DNA from: Medicago truncatula
Lineage: Eukaryota; Streptophyta; Magnoliopsida; Fabales; Fabaceae
Assembly: GCF_003473485.1 (NCBI RefSeq)
Contig: NC_053045.1
Span: 44,868,494-44,932,493 of the forward strand
Direction of reading: 5' to 3'
Length of the DNA stretch: 64,000 nucleotides
The notes under the pieces are model-generated. The model was not told the origin of the DNA and did not search any database. It saw nothing but the letters and a program-made list of their open reading frames with translations. The translations under genes were made by a program, and so were the position numbers. Shown here in pieces: positions 21,031 to 34,300 of the stretch (within the stretch, counting starts at the first letter, position 1; every line of letters starts with the position of its first letter).

Positions 21031-24010
21031 CTTCCTTCATTTTTTTTTTTTTGATGTTTTAGAACTTCAACTATATTCCAAAACTTTTGATGTTTTAGGC
21101 TTTGTTTGGGAGTTGGGTTTTGGAGGGGAGGGGAAGGGAAGGAAAGGCTTATTGAATGGTAAACCATTGTTTGCGAGTTTTAAAAAAACATGGGAAAGGT
21201 TTTTGGGGGCTTTGAAGGGCTTCGTTTGTCCAATTTTAAAGTTTCCCCAAATTGGGGGGTTAAACATACAAATTGACAATTTTGTCCTCTTAATAATTCA
21301 AAATTCCAATTTTAGACATTACTAAAATTATTACAATCTTTTTTTAAAACAACTTATTCAAAACAACTTATTTATACAAAACAATTTATTACGACCTCAT
21401 TTTCAAAAACTGCTTATTCAAAACAACTTATTTATATAAAACAGCTTATTACGACCTCATTTTCAAAAACCGCTTATTCAAAACAACTTATTTATACAAA
21501 ACACCTTATTACGACCTCATTTTCAAAAACAGCTTATTCGAAACAACTTATTTATGCAAAACAGCTTAATACGATCTATTTTTCAAAAACAGCTTATTCA
21601 AAGCAGCTTATTTATACAAATTACGACCTCATTTTCAAAAACCGCTTATTCAAAACAACTTATTTATACAAAACAGCTTATTACGACCTCATTTTCAAAA
21701 ATCGCTTATTCAAAACAACTTATTTAAACAAAACAGCTTAATACGATCTCTTTTTCTAAAACAGCTTATTCAAAGCAGCTTATTTATACAAATTACGACC
21801 TCATTTTCAAAAACCGCTTATTCAAAACAACTTATTTATACAAAACAGCTTATTACGACCTCATTTTCAAAAATCGCTTATTCAAAACAACTTATTTAAA
21901 CAAAACAGCTTAATACGATCTCTTTTTCTAAAACAGCTTATTCAAAGCAGCTTATTTATACAAATTACGACCTCATTTTCAAAAACCGCTTATTCAAAAC
22001 AACTTATTTATACAAAACAGCTTAATACGACCTCATTTTCTAAAACCGCTTATTCAAAACAGCTTATTTATGCAAAACAGCTTAATACGATCTCTTTTTC
22101 AAAAACAGCTTATTTATATAAATCAGCTTATTACGACCTCATTTTTAAAAATCGCTTATTCAAAACAACTTATTTATACAAAACAGCTTATTATGACCTC
22201 ATTTTCAAAAATAGCTTATTCAAAACAACTTATTTATGCAAAACAACTTAATACGATATCTTTTTCAAAAACAACTTATTTATATAAAAAAAAAAAAACT
22301 TATTACGATCTCATTTTCAAAAACCACTTATTCAAAACAAATTATTTATACAAAATAGCTTATTACGACCTCCTTTTGAAAAAATCGCTTATTTAAAACA
22401 ACTTATTTAAACAAAACTGCTTATTACGACCTCATTTTCAAAAACCGCTTAGTCAAAAATCGCTTAATACAATCTATTTTTCAAAAACAACTTATTCAAA
22501 ACAGCTTATTTATCCAAAACAGCTTATTCTCACCTCTTTTCAAAAAACATCTTATTCAATACAGTTTATTTATGCAAAACAACTTATTACGACTTCTTTT
22601 AAAAAAAAAAACTTATTCAAAAGAACTTATTTATATCCAAAGATAAATAAGTTGTTTTGAATAAGTTTTTTTTTAAAAGAGGTCATATTAAGTTGTTTTG
22701 AATAAGTTATTTTTAAAAAAGAGATCGTAATAAGCGGTTTTGCATAAATAAGCTGTTTTGAATAAGTTATTTTTTGAAAAGAGGACATAGTAAGTTGTTT
22801 TGCATAAATAAGTTGTTTTGAATAAGCGGTTTTAGAAAATGAGGTCGTATTAAGCTGTTTTGTATAAATAAGCTGTTTTGAATAAACTGTTTTTGAAAAA
22901 GAGATCGTATTAAGCTGTTTTGCATGAATAAGCTGTTTTGAATAAGCTCTTTTTGAAAAAGACGTAATAAGCTGTTTTGCATAAATAAGCTGTTTTGAAT
23001 AAGCAGTTTTAGAAAATGAGGTTGTATTAAGTTGTTTTGTATAAATAAGCTGTTTTGAATAAGCTGTTTTTGAAAAAGAGATTGTATTAAGCTGTTTTGC
23101 ATAAATAAGCTGTTTTGAATAAGCTCTTTTTGAAAAAGAGGTCGTAATAAGCTGTTTTGTATAAATAAGCTGTTTTGAATAAGCGGTTTTAGAAAATGAG
23201 GTCGTATTAAGCTGTTTTGCATAACTAAGCTGTTTTGAATAAGCTATTTTTGAAAAAGAGGTCGTAATAAGCTGTTTTGTGTAAATAAGCTATTTTGAAT
23301 AAGCGGTTTTAGAAAATGAGGTTGTATTAAGTTGTTTTGTATAAACAAGTTGTTTTGAATAAGCTGTTTTTTAAAAAAAAAAGATCGTAATAATTTGTTT
23401 TTCATAAGATAAGTTGTTTTTTAAAAAGAGGCTGTAATAAGTTGTTTTGTATAAATAAGTTGTTTTTAAAAAGTGATTGTAATAAGTTTTTTTTTTATAT
23501 ATATAAATAAGTTGTTTTGAATAAGTTGATTTTTAAAAATAGATCGTAATAATTTGTTTTTCATGAGATAAGTTGTTTTGAATAAATTAGAAGTTAAATT
23601 ATGAAGTATAACAATGTATTGATTTTAAGAGGAAAAAGGGTAAAATAGTAAAATTATAACATAAGCACTCTATCTCCTTACCTTATTGGCTTTTTAGCTC
23701 CCAAACAAGGGAAAAGTTTTCCCTCCTTTCTCCCTTCCCTCCCTTTCCTTCCCTTCCCCTCCTTAGCCTTTCATTTCCTTCCCATCAAAACTCGCAAACA
23801 AAGCCTTAGTGAATTTATTATTGTTTTCTGAAGTTTACCTTGTTGGAAAACACAATAAACTATTAAAATAGTTGTGACCTTTGGTTTATCACATGTGAAT
23901 TTAATGATAAATAAGGATATTTAAGTAAAAAACACACAAATGTTTATATACTTTAATTACTTCTTAAAACTTGTGTCAAAAGCTAAAACATCAAAAGAAA
24001 ATGAATGGAG
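21031..24010. mobile_element. Stowaway-like MITE split by a nested element
   Basis: Outer inverted ends CTTCCTTCATTTT (21031 on) and, reverse-complemented from 24010, CTCCATTCATTTTC, both followed by TTTGATGTTTTAG. They are flanked by TA at 21029-21030 and 24011-24012. Removing the 21098-23805 insertion leaves a short element of about 270 bp, a typical Stowaway size. The inner half-matches are T-rich and diverged, so this is less secure than the inner element. Confidence 0.6.
21098..23805. mobile_element. PIF/Harbinger-type element with giant internal hairpin
   Basis: Inverted termini GGCTTTGTTTGGGAG and, reverse-complemented, GGCTTTGTTTGCGAG, flanked by TTA at 21095-21097 and 23806-23808. 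TIRs of the form GGN-CTTTGTTTG with a TTA duplication fit PIF/Harbinger (Tourist-like) elements. Subterminal AAGGGAAGGAAAGGC-type blocks are also inverted. The interior is ~20 tandem copies of a ~60-bp unit (AACAGCTTATTCAAAACAAC, TTACGACCTCATTTTCAAAA) from about 21345 to 22635. The array then runs in the opposite orientation to about 23585. The switch point is near 22640 (CTTATTTAT-ATCCAAAG-ATAAATAAG). No transposase was seen. Open frames in it are products of the repeat period being a multiple of three. Confidence 0.82.
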
Positions 24011-24012
24011 TA

Positions 24013-25744
24013 GTTTTTTTTTATTGAAAAACAACAAAAATTTATTTAAAGGCTACATATTTAATATAAAATGAACAAGTTTCAAGATAAAGTTACTATT
24101 TTAAATTTCTTAACATGCGTAAATTTGCACTTGATAGAAAAACTCATTTTGTTATAGTTTTTTTTAGGGATAATTTTGTTCTATTTATAAATTGTAATTT
24201 TTGTCAAAATTATGCTGACTTAGGATGATTATGTGGGATTGAATTCTCTCAAATGTGATTTTTGCATGATAGAAGATAGTAAAGTGTAATATCTCATCGT
24301 TCATATTTACATCTAATTTTTTTATGTATTTCTTTCTTTTTTAAATGGCGAGAGATCATATTTTAATATTTCATATGAAAAGCAGTGATTCATGTGCATG
24401 ATTTTACTGGTCTAAACTCTCAACGTCAAACCAAATTAATAAGAAGAATGAGAACTCTATGAATTTGACCCTAATTTAAATAATAAATCATACGAAGGGT
24501 TAAAACAAAAATTTATATTAAAAACACAAAATGTCTAGTAATTTGTTGAACTGGCAATTTATTTGCTAATGTAACAATGGAGCTGTTTATGTGGCCTAAT
24601 TTATCCAACAAAGGTTTTGTTTGATAAAAACTTTTGGATAAGTCGGATGAGTTCTTAGTTGATAACATATAAGTTAATCGATAGTTGTTAGCGGATAAAC
24701 CATCTTATATTGAATTTGTCATATTTGACAAAATTAACGTCAAATTAAAAGATATAAATAACATAAAAATTAGTTTAAATCTTTTTTCCAATTAAGATAA
24801 TAAAGTTAAAATTGCCAAAAAAATTATGATCTATAACTAAATAAGTTTAAACATTACTTGAAGTAGTGTACAAAAAAAAGTGTGTTTTATACTAAATAAA
24901 TAAATAAATGTTATAGCTATAAGCCAATAAAAAAGTAACATAAACTTGTGAGAGAAAATCATTAAAAACAACTCTCTCTTGGTCTTATAAACTAAGTTAG
25001 TATATATATATATATATATATTTTGTAAAAATAATAATTAAATCGGTTTAAGTTATTCGTTATAAGCCGAAAATTAAACTTAACAAACGAGAGCCAAAGA
25101 GAGAAATGTCACCATTTTCTTTTTTCATATCTTTTTCAAGATGAGACTTAAATTTTCCAAAATAATATAATTTCAACAAGGGTTTTGCTAACAAAATTAC
25201 TATATGTTTCTTAAAAAAATTACTATATGTAATATATAAATTATATATTAAAAATGACGATTTTTATATTAGGATTATGCTAACTTGTGTCATAAGAACA
25301 CATGTTAAAAAAATTCTAAAGCAAAAATATTCCCTCAATTTTTATGCATTGTATTTATTATAAGTTCAAAATTAAATTTAATAAACACATTTTAAAAAAA
25401 AATTACTATGTTTGATTAATTAATTTTGAATCAAAGACGCAAGTTAATTTTTGTCTTTACTATTTAAGAATACCACTTTGAAATAGAATGATTACATGTA
25501 GTTCTGTTTTTTTTTTTTTTTTTTGAAGGATTTACATGTAGTTCTTAAAAGGAACATATTATCATTTTCCATAAACAAATTTTTTTCAAGAATTAAAGGG
25601 GCGATCAGTTAATTATTGGTTCTTAATGCACTTTATTAAAAAGAAAAAATGGAATTAAATAGTAGGTGGTTGAATTTGATACGAAAGGAGTTGGTAAAAT
25701 CTCACAATTCATTCCCCCTGTCAATAATTTATTCGTCCTTAAAC
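24013..25744. other. AT-rich intergenic DNA upstream of the dehydrogenase
   Basis: No gene. About 24613-25096 may be a degenerate fold-back element (GGTTTTGTTTGATAAAAAC at one end, reverse-complement GGCTCTCGTTTGTTAAG at the other). A (TA)n tract lies at about 25003-25021. A short piece at about 25273-25312 resembles the fold-back repeat at 42516. Confidence 0.4.
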
Positions 25745-25754
25745 TATATAAATA
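25745..25754 (+). promoter_or_regulatory. Probable TATA box of the dehydrogenase gene
   Basis: TATATAAATA lies 133 bp before the ATG. With a start ~30 bp downstream it would give a ~100-base leader, normal for a plant housekeeping gene. Position and consensus are the only evidence. Confidence 0.5.
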
Positions 25755-25886
25755 AACTGAAATAGCTACAGTGAGAGTGTGCTGACTCAGCTTCTCGTTT
25801 CGTGTCTGGTTCCAAACTGTATCATCCTTAATTTCTTCAAAACCCATTATTTTCCTTTCCTAGCAGCACAACACAACCAAACGAGG

Positions 25887-28800
25887 ATGTCGCAGCTTTC
25901 TATTCAACGAGGTAACTCTACAAATCAATACTTAGTACTCTTTTTCTTTATGCCCAGATACACGATCATCAATCACTACTTTCAATTTCAATTGTTTTTG
26001 CAGCAAAGAAGTTAAAGTTTTTGATGCCTCAGATCTCTGCTTTCGGAAGCTCCCATTTCTCAACATCGCCTCAACCATCTTCTTCTGATCACAATAAGAG
26101 GGTTCCCAATCTTATTGGGGGAAGGTTTCTTGACTCTAAATCATCAAATTTCATAGATGTTTTAAACCCTGTAAGTGTTTTTTCCTTACATACCGAATTT
26201 ACAGTTTTTTTTTTTTTTTTTTAGAAATGCATGCAGACTTCTATTCTAATATTTGTCTGATCTAATCATAGGCGACACAAGAAGTTGTTTCACAAGTTCC
26301 ATTGACTACTGATGAAGAGTTTAAAGCTGCTGTATCTGCAGCTAAGAAGGCATTTCCATCATGGCGTAACACTCCGGTTACGACGCGCCAACGTGTTATG
26401 TTGAAGCTCCAGGAGCTCATTCGCAGAGATATGGTGAGCATTTCACAACATTCCAGAAGATGCGTTACATACTCGCAATCTTTTGCACACTTAGACATCC
26501 ATGCCGTCATGCTTACTGTGAAAGTTTTCATTATATTTCGCCTTTGTTTTTAGGATAAACTTGCTCTTAATATAACCACCGAACAAGGAAAGACACTGAA
26601 GGATGCACAAGGAGATGTGTTTCGTGGTTTAGGTTGGTCATTGCTATATAACATTCTGCAGTGAGATCATAGTTATGCTCATAATTTTTGGCAATGTGAT
26701 TATTGAATACTTTTAATTTATATCATTTAGAGGTGGTGGAACATGCTTGTGGAATGGGAACTCTACAAATGGGGGAGTATGTTTCAAATGTTTCACATGG
26801 AGTTGACACATACAGTGTCAGAGAACCAATTGGTGTTTGTGCTGGGATTTGTCCTTTCAACTTTCCTGCAATGATTCCATTGTGGATGTTTCCCGTGGCT
26901 GTTACCTGTGGCAATACATTTGTTCTAAAACCATCAGAGAAAGACCCAGGTGATGTTGGCTTTCTATCAATAACCTTGTATTATTTTCTCAATCTGGAGC
27001 ATAGTGTAACATTATAATGGAAAAAGGGCCTCTAACATCGTTTTTCATTCGGAGCAAGCTTAACGCATTTTAAACAAACTTTGCTGTAGTTGGGTGCTAT
27101 ATCTTTACGCTAAACCACCTAGTGGGATGAGGCTTGGTTGTAATTTGATATTTGTTGTTTGTTCCAGGTGCTTCTATGATGCTTGCAGAATTGGCACTGG
27201 AAGCTGGTTTGCCTGAGGGTGTATTAAATGTTGTTCATGGAACCCATGTATGCCATCAACTCTTTATATTAAGCTTTTTTATTCACCTGTTTCTTTTGAC
27301 ACTCACTAATTAAATGTGAAAGTTGTTCAAAGGGCAACAACTTATCAATTTATGATGTGTTAAGAATGAAATAATTGTGCTTTGTTTTTCTCACGGATTG
27401 ATATCCTTGATTATTGGTGACAGGATGTTGTGAATGCCATTTGTGACGATGACGATATCAAAGCCATATCATTTGTTGGTTCCAATGTTGTAAGTTGTCT
27501 TATAATTGTTTGTTTTTTTCACTTCTTTGATTTCATTGATTCCTCTTTTGTGACCTTAAACGCAATCTTGTCAGAAAATTGAATGATTTTTTCCATTTGA
27601 ATGTGCTTAGATAGAAAGATATATAGAAGACGGCAAATGATTAACATGCCAAAATTTTGCAAACTATTACCCCCCTTTATGTTGTATTTTTAGTATAAAC
27701 TTATCTGAAGTCCTTATTTGTATTAAAGGCTGGAATGCACATATATTCAAGAGCAGCAGCTAAAGGGAAGCGTGTTCAGGTAGGTGCAGTTCATTTTTCT
27801 TCCTCTCTGTGAAATTGGTTAATATAAACATGTAATGATATGAAGTTGGCCAATTAATAAAATTTGGTGTGCAGTCTAATATGGGGGCCAAAAATCATGC
27901 AATCGTCATGCCAGACGCAAATGTTGATGCTACTGTAAATGCTTTAGTTGCTGCTGGTTTTGGAGCTGCTGGGCAAAGGTGCATGGCTCTCAGCACAGTT
28001 GTTTTCGTGGGAGGTTCACAAGCATGGTATCGTACTCCATTCTGCTTCGACTGATTTCCGTTTACCACGATTTCCGTGTTGGCTTTTTTTACTTGGAGCA
28101 ATTTGAAGCTTCTGCTCTAGTTTGTTGTCCGAAATTGATCTAGATTTATTAAATGTGGAGAGTTTTTTCATTCTGCATAATCATATAGGGTGGATATTTT
28201 ATCATAATTCCAATATTGGTATAATCAGTAAATTATGTCCTTCCATTTAAAAAAAACAAAAGATTGTCTAGAGAAAATACCTTGTGACGAAGGTGTATGG
28301 ATTCATTTTTATTTTTTATTTTTTTTATCTTTTGGCCTTGGAAAATTGATTTTGATTATGAAAATTTAAATATTGTATCCTCCACAATATTTGTGCAGGG
28401 CAACTAAAATCATAGAGCGTGCCAAAGCTCTTAAAGTAAACGCTGGAACGGAACCTGATGCAGATCTTGGTCCAGTTATCAGCAAACAGGTTTGTTTACT
28501 CTCTCTGGTGTATCATTCAAAATTATTTCTACGGCTATTCATTGAAGCACATTGAGTATATTTTAGCTATTTATGTTATTTAAAATTCTTACCGGCTTCG
28601 CAGGCAAAGGAGCGAGTGCACAGATTAGTTCAATCCGGGGTCGAAAGTGGTGCCAGACTACTGCTTGATGGAAGAAATATAGTGGTAGCTATTATACCCT
28701 TAATTTCCCTTTTTAACCGAGTTATCGTATTTTTTTGAAGAAAAAAGACAAACATATAGTGAGATAATCAAGCATTTTATTGCGTATAATTTGATTCACC

Positions 28801-30307
28801 AGGTAAAGAAGCTCAACTGAAAAATAGCATATATGAATGAAAAATGCCCCAATGCATTAGATACATAGTTTAGCATAGCTTTGAGATCCTTGTTTTCATT
28901 CCTTTGATTATGTGTCTGTCAGGATAAGATAAAATAAAATCAATCATGCTAAACAGGAAAGTAAAATAGAAAATAGTCCTTGAGTAGGCCTTTGTTTTCC
29001 CATATAATGGTAGATTATTTTGATTTGTGTTATTTTTCCCCCATTTGTTCTGCCCAATTTTAAGGATTGCTTATCAGTTCATACGTGCATGACAAATAGG
29101 TCCCAGGATATGAATCTGGCAATTTTGTTGGCCCCACTATCTTATCAAATATCACTGCCGACATGGAGTGCTACAAGGTATTTTCTTACCAATTTCAAAT
29201 CTCAAGGTTTCTACTAAAAGAACTCCTTCAGAATAGAGAGTTGATGTTTATGTATATTAAACTTGACTGTCTTTAACATGATACACACAGGAGGAAATTT
29301 TTGGCCCAGTTCTTCTTTTCATGGAGGTATGTCTTTTTATTTCATCCTTAGAATCTTATTTGTTTTCACCAGATGAGACAGACATTTGTGTTGGATGCTG
29401 AAATGTGTTTTTCTGTTTTGTTTTTATCTTCAGGCTGATAGCTTGGAAGATGCCATAAGCATTATCAACAAAAACAAGTATTTATCAAACACACGGCTAT
29501 TGTCATCGCCTTATATTAAACAGCTATATAATTATTTCTTACTCTATCATTTCCAACAGGTATGGAAACGGCGCTTCTATATTTACTACTTCTGGTGTTG
29601 CTGCCAGGAAATTTCAGACTGAGATTGAGGCTGGGCAGGTAAATATTTACTAATTCTTGGAAGGACATTGATGAATGATAATGCTGATAAATTTCAACTA
29701 GTTTATGCATTAGGATTAGATTCTCTCTACCACAAATATAATAATGTATTGTAGTGATATTGATATACTCATTTTGGATCTTGGACCAGGTTGGCATCAA
29801 TGTTCCTATTCCAGTTCCTTTGCCATTTTTCTCATTTACAGGCAACAAGGCGTCATTTGCTGGTGATCTCAATTTCTACGGTAGAGTGACTTCTCCAAAA
29901 TCTGGCTTGTCTGCAATCATTTAGTATTTATTTATTTGTTTAAATACATCTGAAAGGGGGGAATTGTTAATAGTAAAATCAGCTTTAATGATCATTTTAC
30001 AACCGTCGGTGAAGGGATTTGAACTTTGTTCCTTAAAGTTACAAGTCAAACTCTTACCACTACGCTGACACATCATGGACATCAATCAATCACATGTTAT
30101 TGTACAATCATTTATCAATTACATTCTTTAAGAGTTCATTTTTCTTATGATATACTGTAGGCGATAGTGTTTGATTTGAATTATTGAATTGCAGGCAAAG
30201 CAGGGGTTAACTTTTATACACAGATCAAAACAATAACTCAGCAGTGGAAGGATTCAGTTGGTGGTAGCAAGATTAACATGGCAATGCCAACCTCTCAAAA
30301 ATCTTGA
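25887..30307 (+). CDS. ALDH6B2: Methylmalonate-semialdehyde dehydrogenase (ALDH6), 17 exons
   Basis: Mitochondrial NAD- and CoA-dependent oxidation of methylmalonate semialdehyde to propionyl-CoA (valine and thymine catabolism). I traced 17 GT-AG exons: 25887-25911, 26004-26170, 26272-26433, 26554-26632, 26731-26949, 27168-27247, 27424-27489, 27729-27779, 27875-28026, 28399-28489, 28604-28684, 29100-29177, 29291-29326, 29434-29477, 29560-29638, 29790-29880 and 30195-30307. They join without a frame break into 537 residues, the usual size. Residues 1-40 are basic and Ser-rich, fitting a mitochondrial presequence. Family marks are [52 protein letters not shown] with catalytic Cys near 319, and [12 protein letters not shown]. 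The C-terminus [17 protein letters not shown] and YTQIKT is typical. No lesion seen. Confidence 0.96.
29960..30075 (-). mobile_element. tRNA-related SINE-like insert in last intron of ALDH6
   Basis: On the minus strand a box A-like GCGTAGTGGTAAGAG and a box B-like GTTCAAATCCC lie ~40 bp apart, as in a tRNA-derived SINE. It lies in intron 16, so the coding sequence is untouched. Ends and target duplication were not resolved. Confidence 0.45.
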
Positions 30308-31303
30308 TCACCAGAAAGTCATGTGTATAATTTTTTCTATTTTGGAAACTTTGTACACTTTAATAAAATGTCATAGGCCCTTCTCGTTGTACATTTTCCA
30401 TTTTTTCCCTGCTTTTAATCCCCAATTCCTTCTCCTATATTATATTTTCCAAAATGAGGGTTTATATTTTAGGAGCCGAATCCATGAATAATACATCCAT
30501 CCACGTATAACTGTACTATAAATTGCTTCAGGTTTATCTCGAAAGCTAATACAGAAATAACTAAATTTCAAAAGTTAAGGGTTTAAAATACATTTAGACC
30601 ATTAATAGAATATTAGGATTCTTGATATGGGTTATTAGCTTTAAAAAGCTTGTTACACTTATTAAGCATTTGAAAAGAATATAACGACTTTCCAACTGTA
30701 AAATTGAAACAACCTACAAGAGATTACATTTTCTAAACTCACTTTAAAATATTATTATAAAAAATGACTCAACTTTTTAACCTCGCTCTTTCAAATTAAT
30801 TTTTTTAGGGGGATTTAAAATTAATTATGTGTCAATTGTATCAAAATTAATTTTCAAAACTTAAGAGAAACGGACAACTAATAGCAGCGACTGTCATCCT
30901 TTTGCTAGTTTTATTTATTTTATTTTTATATAAGTCCACCTCAGGTAACATATTTAAGATTGGACACCACTATTTGGTACAGAATATTTCATACTAACCC
31001 CAAGGGTGCAAAAAATATACTTGAAAAGTCTTTCCTTTCTCAGACTGAAATACCATAATCTCTTAATTTTTCATCTATAACAAATAATTGTACAGAAGCT
31101 ACAGAAAAGAGCAACGACCACGGACCGGATGACCAAACTATTAGTATTAAATTTCAATAAAAAAAGGGTTTCATGCAAATGCTTTCAAAACTGTTAGTAT
31201 TAAGCATTTCCATTTAAGAGTTATCTGCAGCAATGTAATGTACACCTGGTATATCAACATGAGTCAAGTAGGCTTGCTACCCCGACTCCCTTTCAATTTA
31301 ACT
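30308..31303. other. Intergenic, convergent 3' ends
   Basis: AT-rich spacer between the plus-strand dehydrogenase and the minus-strand HVA22-zinc-finger cluster. No gene or element recognised. Confidence 0.5.
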
Positions 31304-34300
31304 TCAAGCAATGCCAATGTCCTTAAATTTAGCCAAATGCTTCTTCCCATTCATGTGAGAGACCACATTGGCCTCACTAAGAAGGACAACATCACAGACT
31401 CTACATATTGATTTTGAATTATGCGTCCTAACAGGCTCAGCCTGGTTCTTTTGCACCTTATCATCCATCACTACTGTTCCCTTTAATCCTTTCTTAAGAA
31501 TATTATCTCCACTCTTAACATTGGAATTGAACTTATTGCTAACATCCTTCTGTTTCACCTCCTCTTTGGACTGATAGATGTTCAGCTTCTGCAGAGCAGC
31601 TTGCTTCTTTGCTTTCAAAGCAGCTTCACAACTAGCCCTGTGTTTCCTCCCATTAAGATGGGAATTCAAGGTTATCTTGCTCGATGTTGTTACCGAGCAC
31701 AAAGCGCAAGGCCACTCTTCCTGCAGTTCCTTCTGCGTAGAACTCTTGAGATACTCTTCACCAGCTTTGTCACTCTTTGCTGTTCCTTTAGTTTCTACTG
31801 TGGCTGATGATGCATTTTGACTTGACGCAATTTTAGGCATGACAGGATTATCCTGCAAATGGTAAAAATAGGATCAATATATACACATAAATACAGGAAG
31901 TGTGTGTAAAAATAGTAAGTCATATATGTGATTGGATAAAATTTCAAAGAAACTCTTCACGCTGATTCATGCAAATGCTGTCAAAACTAATAGGAGAATG
32001 GTGTTTATAATGAAGAACAATTACACGTGTTAATACAAACACGCATGATTGGTCTATACCTCGGTGTTTTCTGCAAAATAGCAAATCAAGAGTTTGTTGA
32101 CTCCTTAAAACATTTACACGGAGTGATTCTTGCCTTGTGTTATAATTATTTGTCATACCAAATAGCAATACTTAAACTAATAAAGCATTTTCCATTTAAG
32201 AATTGGCAATGTTTTGGTACACTTAATAATATCAGTCAAGAAGCTTGCTACCCCAATTTGCTTTTCAACTTTCAAGCAAAATGTCCCTACGCTATGGTTA
32301 TCAAAACTATCAACTTTGAATTTTAGACAAGTGCTTCCATCCATTTACGTGAGATGCCATATACTCCTCACTTGGAAGCATAACATTACAGACTTTACAT
32401 ATTAATTTGGAATTAATCATCCTAAAGGGTTCTGAAGGGTTCTTCTGCGGAGCAGGTTGCTTCTTTGCTTTCAAAGCTGCTTCACAAGCAGCTCTGTGTT
32501 TCCTCCCATTAATATGAGAATTCAAGGTTATCTGGCTCGAAGTTGTTACCAAACATAAAGCACAAGTCCACTCTTTCGGCACTTCCTTCTGTGTAGCAGT
32601 AGAACTCGGAGGAACCTCTCCACCAGCTGGGTCACTGCCATCTATTCCTTTGGTTTCTACTATGGTTGATGATGCCTTTTGACTTACAAAAATATTAGCA
32701 TACATTCTATAGCACCAACAACAATGCAACAAAATTCATGACCACATCCATACAATTTACACACACATGCGCACGCGCGCACTTGTAAGCCTAAAACTTT
32801 CACAAATGACCTTTTAGCATGCCTCAACTCAGGTCTAAAATTTTAATTTGTCCTTGGAAGATTTCTATTTTAAATGAATATATGAATTAATCCTTACTTG
32901 CTTGGTTACAGAAATTTCTTTTTTATCAATAGCCTCCAAATACTTGATGTTCTTTTTCTCTGTTTGGAATCTTTCTCCATTTTTCTGCACAAGAAGCTCC
33001 CTCATTAAGTAGTCTAAATGTCACCATGAGATGGGACATGTAGAATTGGACTCATACAAGAACTTGTAGCAAGAAATATATATTAATTTCAGAACACTTC
33101 ACATCAAAACTTTACCTTGGGTATTTTTTTATTATCAGTAGCTATGGTTTTATTTGTTGTCGCTTCTGCACCCTTTTGCTTCTGCCGGGTAGGTTGCTTC
33201 TTTGATATTAAAGCTTCACTAGTATCCCTGTGTTTCCTTCCATTAAGGTGGGAAATCAAGTCTTTCTCACGCGATGTTGTTACCAAACATATAGCACAAG
33301 TCCACTCTCTCTGCACTTCCTTCTGTGTAGAACTCCGAGGAACTTCTCCACCAGCCCTTTCACTCTCTGCTGTTCCTTTGGTTTCCACTGTGACTGATGA
33401 TGCATTTTGACTTGGCCTAATTTTTAGCATGACAGGAATATCCTGCAACATCCAAATATAAGCATAGAGACCAAGTACTTCATACAAGCAACCCAATATA
33501 ATTGGAACAATAAACATTTTCGAACATTTTCAACATATATCTAAGGTTATTATTACTCATGCATACAAAGGGAGAAAATAATTCAATCTGAAGATCTATA
33601 CTTCAAACAAGTGTGATATCATTAACTAACTGTTCTTGAAGGCCTAAACATTTCACAAATGACGTCTTAGCATGTCACAAGTCTAAAATTTTAATTGGTC
33701 CTGGGGGGATTTCTATTTTGAGTGAATATATGAATGAGGCCTTACTTGCTTGGTTGCAGGAATTTCTTTTTTCTCAATAGCTTCCAAACCTTGGATATCT
33801 TTTTGCTCTGTTTGGAGCCTTTCTCCATTTGTCTGCAGAAAGACCCTCTCTCATTAGTACTCTAAATGTCACCATGAGACTAAGACAGGTAGAATTGACT
33901 CATAGAAGAACTAGTGGCAAGAACTATATTAATTTCACAAATGACTTAGCATCAAAACTTTACCTTTAACATTTCTTTATCATCGGTAGCTGAAATTTCA
34001 TTTGTCGCTTCTGCATCAGGCCTACACATTGTGTTCTACAATATGATATATTAGCTAAAATTTTCAACTGCTTTGCAGATGTAAAAACATCCACATAATA
34101 CATGTCAAACTACTACAACTCTAGAAAAATTACCCTATGTTGGTTTGTACTCCAATTTTTTATACAACATAACTGTTTACCTTGCTAGCAATGAGTTTCT
34201 CTAAGGCTTCAGTTCCATTCTCTTTCATATATATCTCTGCATGCATTAAAAAGTTATCTTTCTCAAAAAACCACTTCTTCCAGGAGTTATTTAACCCCCA

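Noticed and set aside
22767-23222. 151-residue open frame of 20-residue repeats (QNSLF/LIRSLFQK type)
   Set aside because: It lies inside the inverted 60-bp satellite array. The period is divisible by three, so a frame stays open by chance, and the opposite arm gives similar frames. No start context or domain.
21340-23585. Regularly spaced repeats resembling a CRISPR array
   Set aside because: The repeats are contiguous with no unique spacers, flip orientation in the middle, and sit in a plant DNA transposon.
26262-28101. Short frames within the dehydrogenase locus on both strands
   Set aside because: They are exons read through into introns, or antisense shadows. The 17-exon model explains the locus.
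31368-33410. Plus-strand frames opposite the zinc-finger exons
   Set aside because: They recur opposite every finger exon (also at 37518, 48344, 49048 and 53016), as expected for antisense shadows of paralogous exons.
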